Below the pieces are notes generated by a model. It was not told where the DNA came from and made no database searches. It was given only the letters and a program-made list of their open reading frames with translations. From Oscillospiraceae bacterium (GTDB lineage Bacteria > Bacillota > Clostridia > Oscillospirales > Ruminococcaceae), in NCBI GenBank assembly GCA_017432285.1, contig JAFRJM010000008.1:1-64000 (forward strand): a DNA stretch of 64,000 nucleotides, given 5' to 3'. The position numbers and the translations under genes were made by a program. Positions 40,801 to 55,800 of the stretch are shown here, piece by piece (the stretch's first letter is position 1; every line of letters starts with the position of its first letter).

Positions 40801-43800
40801 CTGTGCCGGTCGTTGTATCAGGATCCAGTCCAACATATGACACTGCATCCAGTTTATTGATAGCCACCGCTGCGGTAGCTCCGACAGCGACTCCTCCGAG
40901 CGCAACAGAAACTATCACGCTCTCTGCCGTTGCAGAGTAGTTGTGAGATACCGTGATATCCGGATACGTCTTATTTTCTTTTGCGGATGTAACTGTTACA
41001 TTCGGTCCGATATAGCTGCGGACAGTGGTGCGGTTGATGGACAGTGCGACACCTGCGTTGACTGCGACTCCGCCGCCTGCGACAGCTACAGAGACTGTCT
41101 TTGCATTCGTTGTTCCTTCGTTCTTCACATTGATCTCGGAACTCACGTTCTGGATCTTCGCATCACCGCTGATAATTGCTTTTGCAGATCCTTCGAAATC
41201 TGTCATCGCATAGGAAGCGTTGACTCCAACGGCTCCGCCTGCCAGGGCAACGTTTGCGGTCAGTACCTTGCCGTATTTCATACCGGCGGTCACGTCGACC
41301 GTTGCTGCCTTCAGGACATCACCCGCCAGCTCAGCCGTCACATCGGAATGAACCATAAGGATCGCGCAGGAAACTCCCACTCCCGCTGTGCCGCCTGCGG
41401 CCATGATGGAAATGAGCCTGATAGTTGAAGTTGTTTCTGTGGACTCAGCCTGTGTGTCCGCCTGTGCATTCTGCTCTTTCGCAGTATCTGCACTGATAGG
41501 ATTGTTCTCGCTGCTGCCCGGCAGAGTGGCTATAGCGTCCTCTGTATCTTTCTCTACGGATCCGCTGATAGCTTCGACTGTGATTTTTCCGCCTGCAGTA
41601 AGCGTTACGTTATCATCGACTTTAGCGACGACATTGGAGTGCAGGACCGCAACTGTGACTCCCACACCGACACCGGCCGTTCCGCCGACAGCGGCTGTTC
41701 CGGAGATGATCAGTGCGCTGATCACATCATTTGCGGATACTGTAATATCGCTGACCGCTGTGATCTTGGTTCCTGCGGCAACTGTCGCGGAAACAGAATC
41801 GCTGAGGGTCTTTGTGACTTCCTTGCCGTCTTCGCCTGTCTCAGCAATTGTTATCGGAGATGCCGTGAATGTCGAACGGCCTGATTCTCCGTCTGCTGTT
41901 GAATCAAAGGTAGCGGAACTGTATGACTGAGTCACAGCTATGTAGGAATCAGTTTCAGCATCATATCTGTATTTCTGCTGATTCTTCTGATCTTCAGTAG
42001 CTTTTTTCTCATCATATGCGACATACTCGCCGTCATTTGCGGACTCGACATAGATGTACAGCGTCTCGCCTTCTTCGGTCTCGTATGTCTTTCCGCCCTG
42101 ACCGTAACTTGAATAGTCCGCATCGCCCGGCTTCTGTCCGTCACCCTGGAGAGCGGCGTTCATCTCATTCTCGTCAGGTTTGCTTGCCTTTGCAGCAGGT
42201 GCGCCTTTGTCAAACGCGTACTTCAGCTGCTCCAGAGGATCCATACCGTCCTTGGAGAGATATTCTTCATTTATTGTTGCTGTATAAGGTACGAAGTCGT
42301 ACTGTTTCGTATCCTCGTTGTATACGAACCAGTAGAATACGCCGTTGTTCTTGTACAGTGAAATGGAATCAGCCTTGCTCTTGTCCTCCGGGATCCCGTT
42401 CGGCCAGTATTCATATACATCATATGACTTGCCGCCGATCTCCTTGGATCCGTACAGAGTATCATGGGCATCCTGGCTCATCTTTGCACCGGCAATGATG
42501 ACCGTGACTGTTGCTCCGACTCCGGCAACCCCGCCGACAGCGACTGTGCCGTCTGCAGTGACCAGATCCCTGTTGTCTTCTGCGTGGACTTTGACGTTCC
42601 TCGCGCTGATAGTGTTGCTTCCTCCGATGGAAGCCGCAACCTCTCCGAGACTGACGCTCACTAGAGCTGTGACACCGACGCCGGCTGTTCCGCCGAGAGC
42701 TACTGTTGCAACTATGGCTACCAGACCGTATGTGTCTTTTGCATCGACGCTAAAATCGCCTGTCGCTTCGACAGTGACGCCCGTGCCAGTCTTTGCGCTT
42801 GTCTGAAGCTTAGTCACTATGACATCGACTGTTCCGCCGACGCCTGCAGTTCCGCCCAGAGCAGCACCTGCGCCGTCTCCGGTAACGATCTCTTTGGACT
42901 CAGCATACACAGTGATGTTTCCTGTCGGGTCGACCGGTTTTACTGTTGTTACACTGTCTGAAGGATCTGCTTCCGGATCATCTGCCTCATCACCTGCAGG
43001 TTCGCTTGTATCCTCTTCAGGCTCAAGCGTCGTGTACAGTTTTGCGTTGTCGTAGATGATCGCTTCCGTGGTTCCTTCGAAGTATGTCACAAGCACTACC
43101 GCTGAGACACCTGCCGTTCCGCCTGCCGCGACACCTGCCGCCACATTGACGAGCATATTGTCTGAGGTCGCGCTGACGTTGATCATCCTTCTGCCTGTCA
43201 CCGTTCCGCCGAGTCCGGCCGTCACGGTATCGTTGTAGACCATAGCATTGACATCCCCTGCTATACCTGCTGTTCCGGCTGCGCCGAATCCGATGGCAAG
43301 GAGGATGAGTTTGCTTGTATCATCGGCATGGACGTTAACTGTATTGCTTGCCCATGTCGTCTTTGCTTTGTTGACAGCCTCTACTGTCTTTGAGAAGACG
43401 AGTACTGAAACGGTTGCTCCGACACCCACTGTGCCAGCCGCCGAAAGCGATCCGGCGAAGCCAAACACAAGTGAGTCATCCGAAGCTGCTACCTCGACAT
43501 CTCCGTCTCCATTCTCTTCGTCACCGGAGGTGATCACTACGTTCTCTCCGACTTCAGCTGTTGAGGAGTTCTTTATTACCAGCGTCACTATCGTTCCTGC
43601 CACTGCAGCAGTTCCTGCTGTAGCTGCTGCGGAAACACCGGCCAGTACCGTTGTATCCCTAGCTGCTGCCTCGACGATAACGCCTCTTCTTGTTTTCCTG
43701 TTGTGAGGTGTGTAGATCCCTATGCCGTTCTTGCTGGCCTTGGCAGTGAGAACTGCTCCGTTTCCTACTGTTGCCGAAGTAGTCCTGTCAAGAACTGCCA

Positions 43801-46800
43801 CACCGACTGTCGCGCCGACCGCAGCAGTTCCAAGTCCTACTGCAAGTCCTCCGCCCAGGATATACAGCTCATCTTCTGCGTCTGCGATGACTCCGATGGA
43901 ATCTCCGGCTGTTATCTTGGCTCCGGCGTCGACTGTCGTTGTCACTGTTGCGTCAGATACGAAGATCGGGACTGTTCCGGCGAGAGAGTTGCCCTCAGCC
44001 GCGGCTGCCGCAAGCCCGAGGATGATATTGCTGTCTTTTCCTGTCGAGCTGATGAGGACATTTCCTTCCTCTGCAGTGATCTCTGCTTTTCCTACCGTGA
44101 CGGTAGCAGACCTGTGCACCACGTTCACGACGATGGTAGCGCCTGTGCCGACCTTTGTGCCTCCGAGGCTGACCGCAGCAGCTGCAGTTACCAGCTCGCT
44201 GGAAGTATCAGTGAGAATGTTGACATCTCTGGCCGCTGTGATCTTTACACCGTCCTCAACAGTGACATTTGCCGCTGTCTGGGAAACAAGCACGCCGACG
44301 TTTCCTGCGATGACTGCCTCTCCGGAAGGAGCTGCAGACGCTGCCGCAAGGACGTTGATGAGCTTCTCATTGTTGATAGCTTTTATATTTACATCTTTAT
44401 ATGTGCTCTTGAGAACCGAGCCTGCTCCGACGGTCGTCTTGGCGCTTGCCTTATCGATAACGACCGCTACCGTTCCGCCTGCAGCTACTTTTGAGTTGCC
44501 GCCGGATGCGGACAGGGAGATCAGAATCGAGGAGTTCTCTGTGGAGCTCTTTACTGTGAGGTCTTCTGCAGATGTGATCTGAGAGCTTGCTCCCACTCCG
44601 CTCGTTACCTTGCTTTCGGACGAGATAACGTTCAGCGCTCCGCCTGCAGTCAGTTCGGACTGCTGTGCTCCTGTAGATATCGAAGCTGCGACCGTGAGCA
44701 CCATAGTGTTGGCCTTCGCTCCTGCGCTCTGTTCATATCCGCCGCTGTCGACGGTGATCTTCGTGCCTTCTCCTACGGAAGCGTTCACGGTGTCTTCGTT
44801 ATCCAGCCATGCTGCCGTGATTCCCACGCCGAACTTGGACGGTGCTGCTGAGAGCGATCCGGCTATGATCCGGATATTCGCTTCGTCATCCGCGCGGAGG
44901 ATCATTCCGCGGTCTACCGTCTCGTCTGTCTCGTATCCGTTGATGATGGACATCGTTACATTGGATCTCTCCAGCTTGCCGTTGACCATCTCCCATACGC
45001 GGTTCTTGTATACGTAGAAGATCCTTTCTCCTACGACATACTGATCATATTTTGCTCCGTTGATCTCCGCCTGCTCTGCCTGAGCCGTCACTCCGAACGT
45101 TCCGGTCTCGAAGCCTGCTTCCTCAAGGAGTCCGTTCTCCGCTTCTGTGTATACCGTATCATCAAGGACATAGTAGATATTGCCTTCTGTATCCTTATAG
45201 ATCCTGTATGTGCATCCCGAAGCAGTAATTCTTGCATGCTCTCCAATGGATGCATTGACGTTGTTCCTGAACACCACCAGGGCTACAGAGCCGGCAACGC
45301 TCGCCTTACTCTGCTCGCCTGTGCTGCCGGAGGTCATGATGGAACCTGCTATCGCTTCTGCGTAGTAGTTCTGGCTGGACAGCACGTTCAGTGCGTCGAC
45401 AAGATTCACCGCATCTGCAGTGGTCACGTTGATATCCACTGTATATGAAGCATCCGGATCGTTCTTGTCCTTATCCAGATTGATGAATCCCTTCGGGGCA
45501 TTCGGCTTGTCTTCAGGCTCGAGATCCGATGTGTCTGTGATGAATGTTGAGAGATCGATCGCGCTCTCGAAATCAGAGAAGTCGACTTTGGTCTTCTCTG
45601 CGTTGATCACGATGCTGGATCCGTCGATTCTTGCGTAATCACCTATGCTCACATCGATGACATTGTTCGCATAGATCATGGCGAACGCCACGCCTACGCC
45701 GACGTTGGAGCCCTTGGATACGCTGACACCGCCGGCCCTGATAGCCAGTTTTGTTTTATCCTTGGCTTCGATCGTCACTCTGCCGCCTGTGACCTCAGCC
45801 GGTTTGTCTTCACTGGAGACGATGGTGACCTTTGTCTTCGCATCGTCTGTAACAACTGACATGCTGCCGGCAATGGAAAGTTTGCCCTGTCCGGAAACAG
45901 CGCCTGCCAGAGACTGGGCGGCCAGAAGTCCTTTATATTTGCCGTCCATGTTCTGCGTTGTGTGCGCAGTGATATCCACATCGCCTCTATTGCCTTTTTC
46001 ATCTGCCTTGGCGATGACTTTTCCGTCTATCTCGACTGTTGCTTCGTTCTTGTCCACGCTGACGGATACGCCGGCGGCGATGGAGTTGGAATTCTGCGCA
46101 AGGCTCATCGCGATACCAGTTCCCTTTGTCAGGAAGTTACCGCGGTTCTCAGCAGCTATGATGATGTTTCCGTTAGCTATCAAGCTGCCTTTGAGTACTG
46201 TATTTGCTTTGTGCTTTGTGATATTGAGACCGACAGCAGCTGCGACCTGGAAGTTCTGGCTCTTGGTCGCTGATCCGTTCTGCAGCGTCGTGTTGTTGGG
46301 ATTATTGTTGTTTGCCTCAGTCATACCGTTGTTGCCGGTTGTTTGGGCTTTCTGAGTGGACTCGCCCTTGGCATCCTGAGACCTCAGGGCATTGGAAGAC
46401 AGGTTAGCTTTTTTGTCTGTGCTACCAGTGCCGCTCTTATTCTTATCGAGCGTATTGTTGACCTTGTCCTGAGTTCCTGTTGTCTGCTGATTGTTATTCT
46501 GATTCTGGTTCTGATCCTGGCCGGACTGTCCGAAGTATTCTCCGGCAAGCAGCCTGTTGGCTGTGTCCTGAGTCTTCTGTGCTCCGCTTGCGAACTTGTT
46601 GAGATACCTGTCAAGGTCTGCTCCCATCGCTGTGGCGAGAGCTTCCGAATCATCACGGTTGAATGTCTTCGCGCTGAGGTTCGCGCTGCCGGAAGCATTC
46701 ACGATGCCGTTGAGTGTAGCTGCCACTGCAGAATCTGTGATATTCACTGTTACGGCTGCGCCGACTGCGGTAGATTTGCCTGCTGCGAAGGAGCTGGCTT

Positions 46801-49800
46801 TAGTAACAGCCTGGCCCTTCTGATATGCCGACAGGTTGAAGCTTACCAGTGCACTCTTCGGATCTTCCGGATCGACTGATACTTCATCTTTGCCTGTAAC
46901 GGTCACTTTAGAACCGTTGTCTACTATTGCTTTGACGACATCGTCCACTACTGTGACTGCAACGCTGGCGTCAAGTGAGATGTCCTTTGTTGTCTGTGTC
47001 TGCTCTCCGGAAGCAGATGCTCCTGCAAGAGGATCTGTTCCTGCGACACCCGCTGTCTGTGTTGAGTGCACCGAAACAGCGCGGATATCTGCCGTTCCTG
47101 CGGAAACGGTCCTGTTCTCTCCGATACCTGCTGTAACGTTGAGTTCAGTATAGGTCATCGCGAATCCTGCACCGGCACCGATGGTCTTGCCGCCCTGGGT
47201 CTTCTGCTGACCTGCATCCTGAGCTGCCGGGTTGGAATCTGCCTCGAACACTGCAACTATCTCAGTGTTTGCAGCCGGCATGTAGAAGAGATATGCTGTA
47301 CCGCCGTCAGGATCAATGATCGAGCTGTCCGTAGTGACGATATCCTGCTTCTTCTCTGTAGGCTGCTCGGTACTGTTCGGATCCTTTTCCGGTGTGTATT
47401 TGATATAGAGTTTAGTGAGCTTGTATCCGGCTGCAGGATTGACTATGATCGCTATCCTGTCCTCATACTCTGCTCTCGGCTCAGCTCCCTGTCTGGCCGC
47501 ATTGACATTGAGGATCTTGACTGTTCCTCTGACAGTCGCTGTCGACTGGCCGCTCTGTGTCACCTTATCCTCATATGTGACAGTCCAGGTGTTGTCGGAG
47601 TTCTCCTCTTTCTTGGTCATATCCATGCCGGCATATCCGGTACCGCTCTCACCGACTTTTTTCTCCTTCTTTACCGAGAGGGTCGTCTTGCTTATGAATA
47701 TGAGCTCCGCACTGACAAGAGAGCCGTCTTTGATGTCATATGACTTATTGTCGGAGTTGATGTCGAGTTTGAGCTTGCTGGTCCAGTTGCCGTCATCGTC
47801 CTTTGTGCGCACGATGGTGAAAGCATAGCCGCTTTCGCTGTAGATGGACTCCGGTCCTACACTCACAGTCACCGGCGAGCCGTCCGGCTTCGTGTATGTG
47901 AAGTATACCTGCTTAGTATCCAGCTCATATCCGGTCTCCGGTTTGGCGGTGAGATAGTAGTACTGTTCTACCATGCCCTCACTTAAACCGCCGTGTGTGT
48001 TTCCGGCCTTAAGCGTTCCGGATCCTTTGCCTTCGACCGTGAGATCCACGTCTTTCACAGACTGTGTATCTTCGCTGACGAACACCACTCTATACTCAAG
48101 CATCGAACCCGCTTTTACTTTGACGTTCCTGCCGGCGAGAATGATATCCACCTCTTCACCGGTGGTTCCGATCTCGGGAGAAGTAAATTTGTTGTCGCCG
48201 AAAATCGGAACCTCTACCATGACTTTGGTTCCGTCTTTCTTCTGATATGTAACTGTAACTCTGCGGATCCTCATGCCGGGGTCCGGTGTGAGCGTTACTT
48301 CACGTCCGTCCACCTCTGCTTTTCCGCCGGCAGATACTGAAATGGTCGTATTGGAGATCTCAGCGGGCTTGATAACTGCAGGAGGTGTCTGTGTCCCATC
48401 AGCACCATTGACTCCTGTGCCCTGCCCTGCGTTGAGGTTGGCGTTTGCTTTTCCTCTGGAATCTTCCGCTGCGGAAGCTGTTGTCTTCTCGATCTGGTTG
48501 CCTTCAGCCTTGATTGTGAGGTCTCCGGTCACTGTCACGTACTTGGTGCTTGCGATCTTCGTGCCGGCGATCGTTGCAGCTGTTGTTCCTTTGATCACAG
48601 CGATAGCTACGGATCCGGCGACAGCTGCCTGCTTGCCGCCCGCTCCGGCTATAGCGTCTGTTGTGAATGTGTGGGAATTAGGAACTTCCTCAACAGCAAC
48701 CTTGACTCCCAGGATACCTGTGAGTTCATCGATAGCTGCGTTGGTAAGAGCCTTGCCCGCTTCCTTGAGGGCGTCCATGAGATTCTGCTTGAGGATCTCG
48801 CCGACTCTTCCGGATCTCAGGAAGTTCTTAAGTTCGGTTATATTGCAGATGCCGTCTGTGAGCGTTCCGCCGACCTTGAGAGCGATAGCTTTCAGGGAGT
48901 CAGTGACTGCTGTCTTGAATCCCTCAGCGTTCATGTTCTCCCTTGACGGGATGGAGATGCTGTATTCAGCTGCCACTTCGGTGATCTTTGCGATAAGGTC
49001 ATCGATGATCTTGTCTCTTGCTGTGATGAGGATGCCGTTCTCCCCGATGAATGCCTCCTTAAGGCGCTGTCCGAGCTGGCTGTTCTCAGGCACCTCCCCT
49101 CCTGTGTTGGCAGGATTGAGGAAATCCGCAAGCATCGGTCTCACGACCTGTACGATGTTTGTCAGGATAGCATCCTGGATGACCGGCCATGCATCAGTCT
49201 TCAGGTAATTGAGAAGGACTGCCTTCACTCTGTCCCAAACAGTAGGACCGGGTTCGCCGAGCAGTGAATCGACTGTCTCTTTGAGCTTGTCCGGGATGCT
49301 GAGGAACATGGTGACGAAATCAGCAAGATTCTCCTTCACCTTCTCGTACGGATTGCTCTCGAGGAGCTGTTCCAGACCGGTTCCCTTCAGTAACTCGTCC
49401 TTTGCGGCGTCGAAAGCATCGCCGACCATCTTCGCGATGACCTGCTGGGCACTTTTGCCGAAGATATCTGCAATACCGAGAGCATCTGCGATATCCTTTG
49501 CAAGATCAGCGACTGCCTTGTAGAGCAGATCCGTCAGCCAACCGTAATTGGTATCCGGCGCTGAGCTCTCTCCGTCTCCGCTGCCGGAGTCTGACTCGAT
49601 CATTCCGGCAATGAGGACAAGCTTATCAGCGGTAACACTGGAATCCCCAATGACCGCTATGTTCTCGTATGTAACTATATTGATTGCTACTGCTACGCCG
49701 ACGCCGATCTTTCCGTTGCTGGCGCTGCCGTTAGCAGTAATGTTGTCTTCGTTCTTGGCGAGAGCCATGACTATGACTGCACCGCCGTCACCGTCTACGC

Positions 49801-52800
49801 CTTTTGCTGTTACTGTGAGATCAGGATCGATCTCGGCCTTGGCATAGATCTTGTGAATATTGAGTGTGAATGCGGCTGCAACATCTATGCTGCCTTCTGT
49901 GGTGCTGGCTCCCTGTCTGGAAGCTGTGCTGCCGCGCATTGATGACGGATCCGTGCCGCCCGCATTGACGTGGGACGAGAGCTTGCCGGCTCCGCCGAGC
50001 ATACCGTCAGCCTGTTTGTCCGCCCCCGATTTCCCGTCAGGGTCAGACGACCCCGAGTCAGAGGATCCGGAATCGGAGGATCCGGAGCCGGATGACGGAG
50101 ACGATGCCGCTCCGCTCGCGCTCGCCTTGGAGCTGGAGCTCGTGCGGTTCCTTGCTGTTGTTGTCACGCTGAGTCCCTTTGTGTTGACGCTGCGTGAAAG
50201 TTTTGCGTTCGTGACATCTTTCAGTACGGAGATCGCGAATGATCCGCCGACTGCAACGCTTCCGCCTGCTGCGGCCGCGTCTGCTGTAAGGGTCCTGGTA
50301 ATATCGCTGTTGGCTGCGATCTTGATGTCTCCGGCACAAGTGATCTTCTTTGTTCCGGATCCAAGCTTTGCCCTTGTCTCTGTTCCTGTCACCAGGAGTG
50401 AGAGAACAGGGGTCACCGAGATACCGCCGGCTGATCCTGCAGCTGCGTCTACTCTCTGTGTATCCGAAGATGTTGCGGATATCTCCATTCCGGAGAGATC
50501 CTCGGTTATTGTTATAGGTGTTTTGTCTTCGATCTCTGCGATGGTCTCGATACCAGTGACCTGCACCGCGATACCTGCGCCTACGCCTACGCTCTTGGAC
50601 GTCTCTTTGCCCTGAGCGTCTCCCTTTGTGGCAAATGCCGTCTTGGAAGAAGCTGTTGCGTTGAGTTCGCCTCCGGAGAGCTCAAGTTTGGCAGTTGAAT
50701 ATACGACAGCGTGAGTCTTTGCCTTGCCGACATTGACCGCAACGGCACCGCCGATACCGATATCGCCCTGGCTGTATCCGGCCAGCGCTTCCACGGTGCC
50801 TGTCGTTTCAGAAGCAGCATTGACTGTGAGTCCCTGTGCTTTGACAGTTGCATTCTCGACTTCCGCTGTAATGGTATTCTTTACGACACCGACCGCTACG
50901 GATACGCCTGCGGAAACGGTGCTCTTTCCTCCGGCTCCTGAGCCGGCATTCTGCTGAACGCCAGGGGTGAATCTCGCCCTGACCTCAGCCGTTGATCCTT
51001 CGGCGATGTTAGCCGGAAGTTTGCATGTATATTTCGTTCCGACTCCAGTGGCCTTGACTACCTGAGTCTGTGCGCCGGAGGTGATGGACACCTCTACGCT
51101 TCCGTTGACGATCTTATAGCCGTCGCCGGGCTGGACTGTGAAGGAGATGGTGTCTCCGGAATCCGCCTTTGAAGAATCGAGCGTGATCTGTCCGTTGGTG
51201 GATGCCCCTGCTTTGAGCGTCAGAGCCTTAAGAGCAAGGACAGGTCTGAAATTGAATGTGTAATCGACCTCATCGAAGTCGTACTGCAGATTGTTGTACA
51301 TGTACTTGGGAGCGATCTTCCAGCTCCAGGTACCGTCTGCATTCTTTGTTACATCTATCTCGGGGATAATAGTGTTATCTTCTCTGGTGACGCTGATCGT
51401 GAGACCTGTGATCTTGTATCCTTCCGCTGCCGCTTCAGGTGTAACGGAAATGGTGATCGTCTCACCCGCAGACGCCTTCGTATGCGAGGCCTTTACATTG
51501 CCCGCCGCATTTGCGCCTGTGGTATCAAGGGCGATGGTGTGCATCTGATCGAAGAAATCCGCGCTGATTGTGACGTCAGTATCGGGCATCTCGAATGAAT
51601 ACCATCCGTCTGCACCTGCTTCTTCAAACTCCTTGACAGTCTCCTGTCCGTCCAGAGTGTATTTCACCGTGATCTTGACAAGCTGTCCGTTGACTGAGGA
51701 AGTGGCATCGAGTTTGAATTTTACTGTCGCTGCTTCTACAGCCTGTGTCGGCGTCTCGCCCTCTGCCGGAGTGACTGTTGATGTCTCAAAGACGATCGAT
51801 CCGGCTGTGGTGGACGGTGTTCCTCCCTGCAGGACTGCTGTATTGACGTTGTGCTTGTTCTGTACGAAGACCACTCCGACTGTGATGGCGGATCCCTTCT
51901 TGAGTCCTGTCAGCTCGGCAGGCTTGAAGAAGTAGTTGCCGTTTGAGTCCTTATTGAGAGCGATCTTTACTGTTTCTTCCGTCGCTGCTGATTCCGCTGT
52001 TGCAGCTACAGTCTTAACATATGTGAGGTACGCGCCTGTCGGAGCGGGTGTCTCATCTTCTGTTCCAGTGCTTTCCGCTGCAGCGGGGACAGTATATCCG
52101 GTATCAGGAGTGATCTTGAAGGAGTACACTGAGCTTCCCGGTCTGCCGCTTGTGTGGGTGATGGTGCCGTTGGTGGTGCTCTCAATTGTGACCGTGTTGG
52201 CTATGAGATACTCGCCGACGACTTCCGCACCTGTGGTGAAGTCCTGGAGCTTGATGTTGACCTGTGTTCCGGATTTGATCTTGAGCGTGGAGAGGTCTAC
52301 GACATAGGTGCCCTTTGTTGTATCGAGAGTCGCCTTGCCGGTCTGGACCGCGCCAGCTTCATTTGTGTATGTGAATGTGACTTTTCCGTCATCGTTGGAG
52401 AAGTTGTTCGTCGGGCTTACGACCTTGAGCACGAATATTCCCTTCTCTGCGTCTCCGCCTGGGACCTGCTTGAGAGCAGCTCCCTTGGAAGGCTCGATGT
52501 ATACGGTGTAAGGAACAATAGCCTGAGCTGCTGTCACCTGGCCGGGGCCGGCAGGTGTGCTCGCAGGTCCGGTCGGGCTGGCTGCTGCGGCTGTTGCCGG
52601 ATTGGCTACAGCTGTTCCGTCTGCCTTGACTTCCGCTTTGGCTGAACCAGTAGCGTCCACTGTGATGGATCCTTTGGCTTCGACTGTTCCTGTTGTGTCT
52701 ATCTTTGCATTGTTTGTGTTGAGGTTGACGCCTCCGGCGAGAGCACCGGATGATTGCGCGGTAGCTGCGTTGGTAGCTGTTGTCTGCTGTGTATCCTGTC

Positions 52801-55800
52801 CTGTGACTCCGGCCTTCTTCCCGAATGTGGCGTTGAGGAAGATTCCGTCTTTGCTCACGCCTGCCGGAACTGTGTATGCATATGCTCCGCTCTCGTTCTT
52901 CGTGATCTCTTCGGTCACTGTGCGAAGCTTGTTTTCGTCTTTGACGTAATACACCTTGTCTTTCGGGATCTCAGCTCCCATCTTGACACCCTGTATTACA
53001 TATGCTCCGTCTTCGATGCAGTAATAATCGACTTCCGCCTGGAACTTATCTTCCGATGCAGGTGAGAAAGGAGTCTCATATACGGCGTACAGTCCGGTGA
53101 GAGTGTATCTCAGAGCCGGGTTGACTATAACTGTGAACTCCTGGCCGACGTCCGCTTTTGTGATCTGGGAGATGATAGCTCCGTGCCTCTCATAGTATGT
53201 GTTCGGCATGGAGGACACATCCACTCCTTCAGACGGAGATGCTTTTTCATAAGTTCCTGATGCGAGCCTTACGAAATACTCTGTATCCACCTGGAACTGC
53301 AGATCGTCTGTTACCTCGAATGCACTTGCGCGTGAGTAATATGTCACGCCTTCCTGAGGCGTTTCATTCTCTGCCAGAGCTGTATATCTGTCTTCCGCCA
53401 GCTTCTTGTAATATGTTCCTTCATATGTGCCGGTGATCTCTGTGTAGATGTCGCGGTATTTGATACCTACCGGCACCGCCTCGGCGGATTCGGAATCCTT
53501 CTCTTCTTTCTGCTCCTCTGCGCCTTCAGTTGCCTCGTTGAAGAGATCGTCAAGTCCGGCATCTGTCTCTTCCTCTTCAGGAGTCTGGGTGCTGGTGCCT
53601 TCCTTGAATTTGACCTCTATCGTGACGTCGCATTCCGGCATGCGGAATATGAATGATCCGTCTGCCTGCTGTCTGAGCGCCAGCTCATTGTTTCCGAGCA
53701 GGCTGTCGACCGTCTTGAATGCTGATGCGCCTTTCGGCAGATAGGAGATGATGACTCTGTCGACCGTGTAGCCTGAATCCGGTTTGGCAATAATCTTGAC
53801 CGGATCAGCAAGGGTGTAATAAGCTTCGTTCTTCGGGATAACTGCTCCCGCTGTCACTGACATATCCTGAACGTACTTATTGTCATCTGTATATTTGAAG
53901 TACTGGACGTTAGCCTTGAACTTCTCGTCCAGGCACGGCTCATATCCGTTCGCTGAGGAAGGAGCCGTAACGCTTCCGTTCGTTGACTCTTTGACTGTTA
54001 CCTTGTATGTCTTGCCGGCGATGTGCTCCGCTACTCCGTGGATCCTCGCGGCGAGCCTCGATCCGGTGTCTCTGAACAGCTTGAGGGAGATGTCCTTGAG
54101 CAGTGTCTTTACAGATGCAAGACCGCTGCCTGCGGAGTTGTCATCCTCACCGTCTGCTCCGCCTTCTCCGGCAGCGACAGGCGGCATAGCGCTGGTTGCC
54201 ACAGCGGATCCGCTGAGATCTGCTGCGGATGAAAGTGTGATGTCTCCTCCGGCATCAACAGTTGCCTCGTTGGTGATCTTGACCTCGCCGTCCTGCACTG
54301 CTGCTTCGATGGCGATGTAAGCGCTTACGTTGTTCGGTATGGAGCTTCCGGTCGAACCTGTGCCTGTTGCGACGTTGCCTCTTGCCGCTTTGGCTTCGGC
54401 TGTTGTCACGGCCTTGGAGATCAGCTCGACATCTCCTTCCGTTTTGATCTTGGACTTTCCGCCGACAGTGATGTGTGAATCGTTGACTGCAACGGCAACT
54501 GAAAGAGCTACCGGAAGTTTACCTGTGGTAGCTGTCGTCTTGATGCCGACTGTGGATTCCGTGTTGACTTTCAGATGAGAGCCGGATGTGATCTTAGCAT
54601 CCATGATCTCAACTGCTGCCTCTGTGACCGTAACGATGAAGGCCAGCGGTACGAACAGTTTTGCCAGCATCTCATTGGATACTTCCAAGAGAACGTTGGC
54701 CGCTGCCGAGATTATCGTTGAGGCCTTGGAAACGATCTCGCCTGCCAGACTGATGAAAGCTGTTCCGACTTTGACATTGAAACAGTTCAGACTGTCAGAG
54801 ACAGATCCGAGAAGATCTATGATGTTCTTGGTCTGATCTGTAGAAGCTGTCATAGTGACTGCTCCGGACTCGGCCTTGATCTTCGCATTTTTTGTTACAT
54901 TGATCTCTGCAGTGGCGACGAAGTCGAACAGGCTTCCTGAGAGAGCCTCCCCTCCGATACCTCCGGTCATGTCGCCAAGATCGAACAGAACGTCAGAGTC
55001 TGCCGCTTTGATCGTGACCGATGCTGCATCGACCGTTCCGTCTACTGTGACCTTCTGAGCATTTACGGTAAGGTTGACTGTCGGGATGTTGATGCTGCCC
55101 AGCAGTACGGATGAACCGGTAATGATGAGGTTCGTAAGCAGTACGGTATAGTTTGTCCAATCCGCGCTGACCGGGATCTCATCGCCGGTATCCGGATCGG
55201 TCTGCTTTGTATATTTATATGTATAGTTGGTAAATGACTTGATCGTTGTTCCGCTCAGCTTTTTGAGTTCCACTGTCGGCTTGCCCTCGAGGGTATCCTG
55301 CATGAACTCGAACGATGTGACGGACACTTTGAAATCCTTGTCCATTCCGCTGGCTACCATGCGGATCTGACCGGAGTAGCTCTCGTCTGTCTTTGTCAGA
55401 GTTCCTGACAGCGGATTGTCGTTGCCGCTGTTGAGCTGACCGGTGAGCATCAGGACATCGTATCCTGCTCCGGCTATGACCTGCGCTACGCTGTATCCGT
55501 TGGCGAGCACTGCGTCCAGCGAGATCGTGTTGTCTCCGTCTCCGACATTCACATCCAGACTTCCGGTGACGCTGACGCTGTCCGCCTCTTTGCTCCTCTT
55601 CGCCGCCGCAGCTCCTGTCAGCGTGACCGTATCATTTCCTGCACCTGCAGTGATATCCATATCGGCTGTTCCCGCATTGTGTGCAAAAGTGATGTCGTTA
55701 TTTCCTTCACCGGTCTCGATGTCGGCTATCACCAAAGAACCTGCATGGGTGAAGTTCACGGTGTCATCTCCGCTTCCGGTCTTGATGTCTGCCTCTATCA

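Noticed and set aside
41500..41530. LPGSS string in the giant protein, considered as a sortase motif
   Set aside because: It lies mid-protein, lacks the T-G pair and has no following hydrophobic helix with a basic tail.
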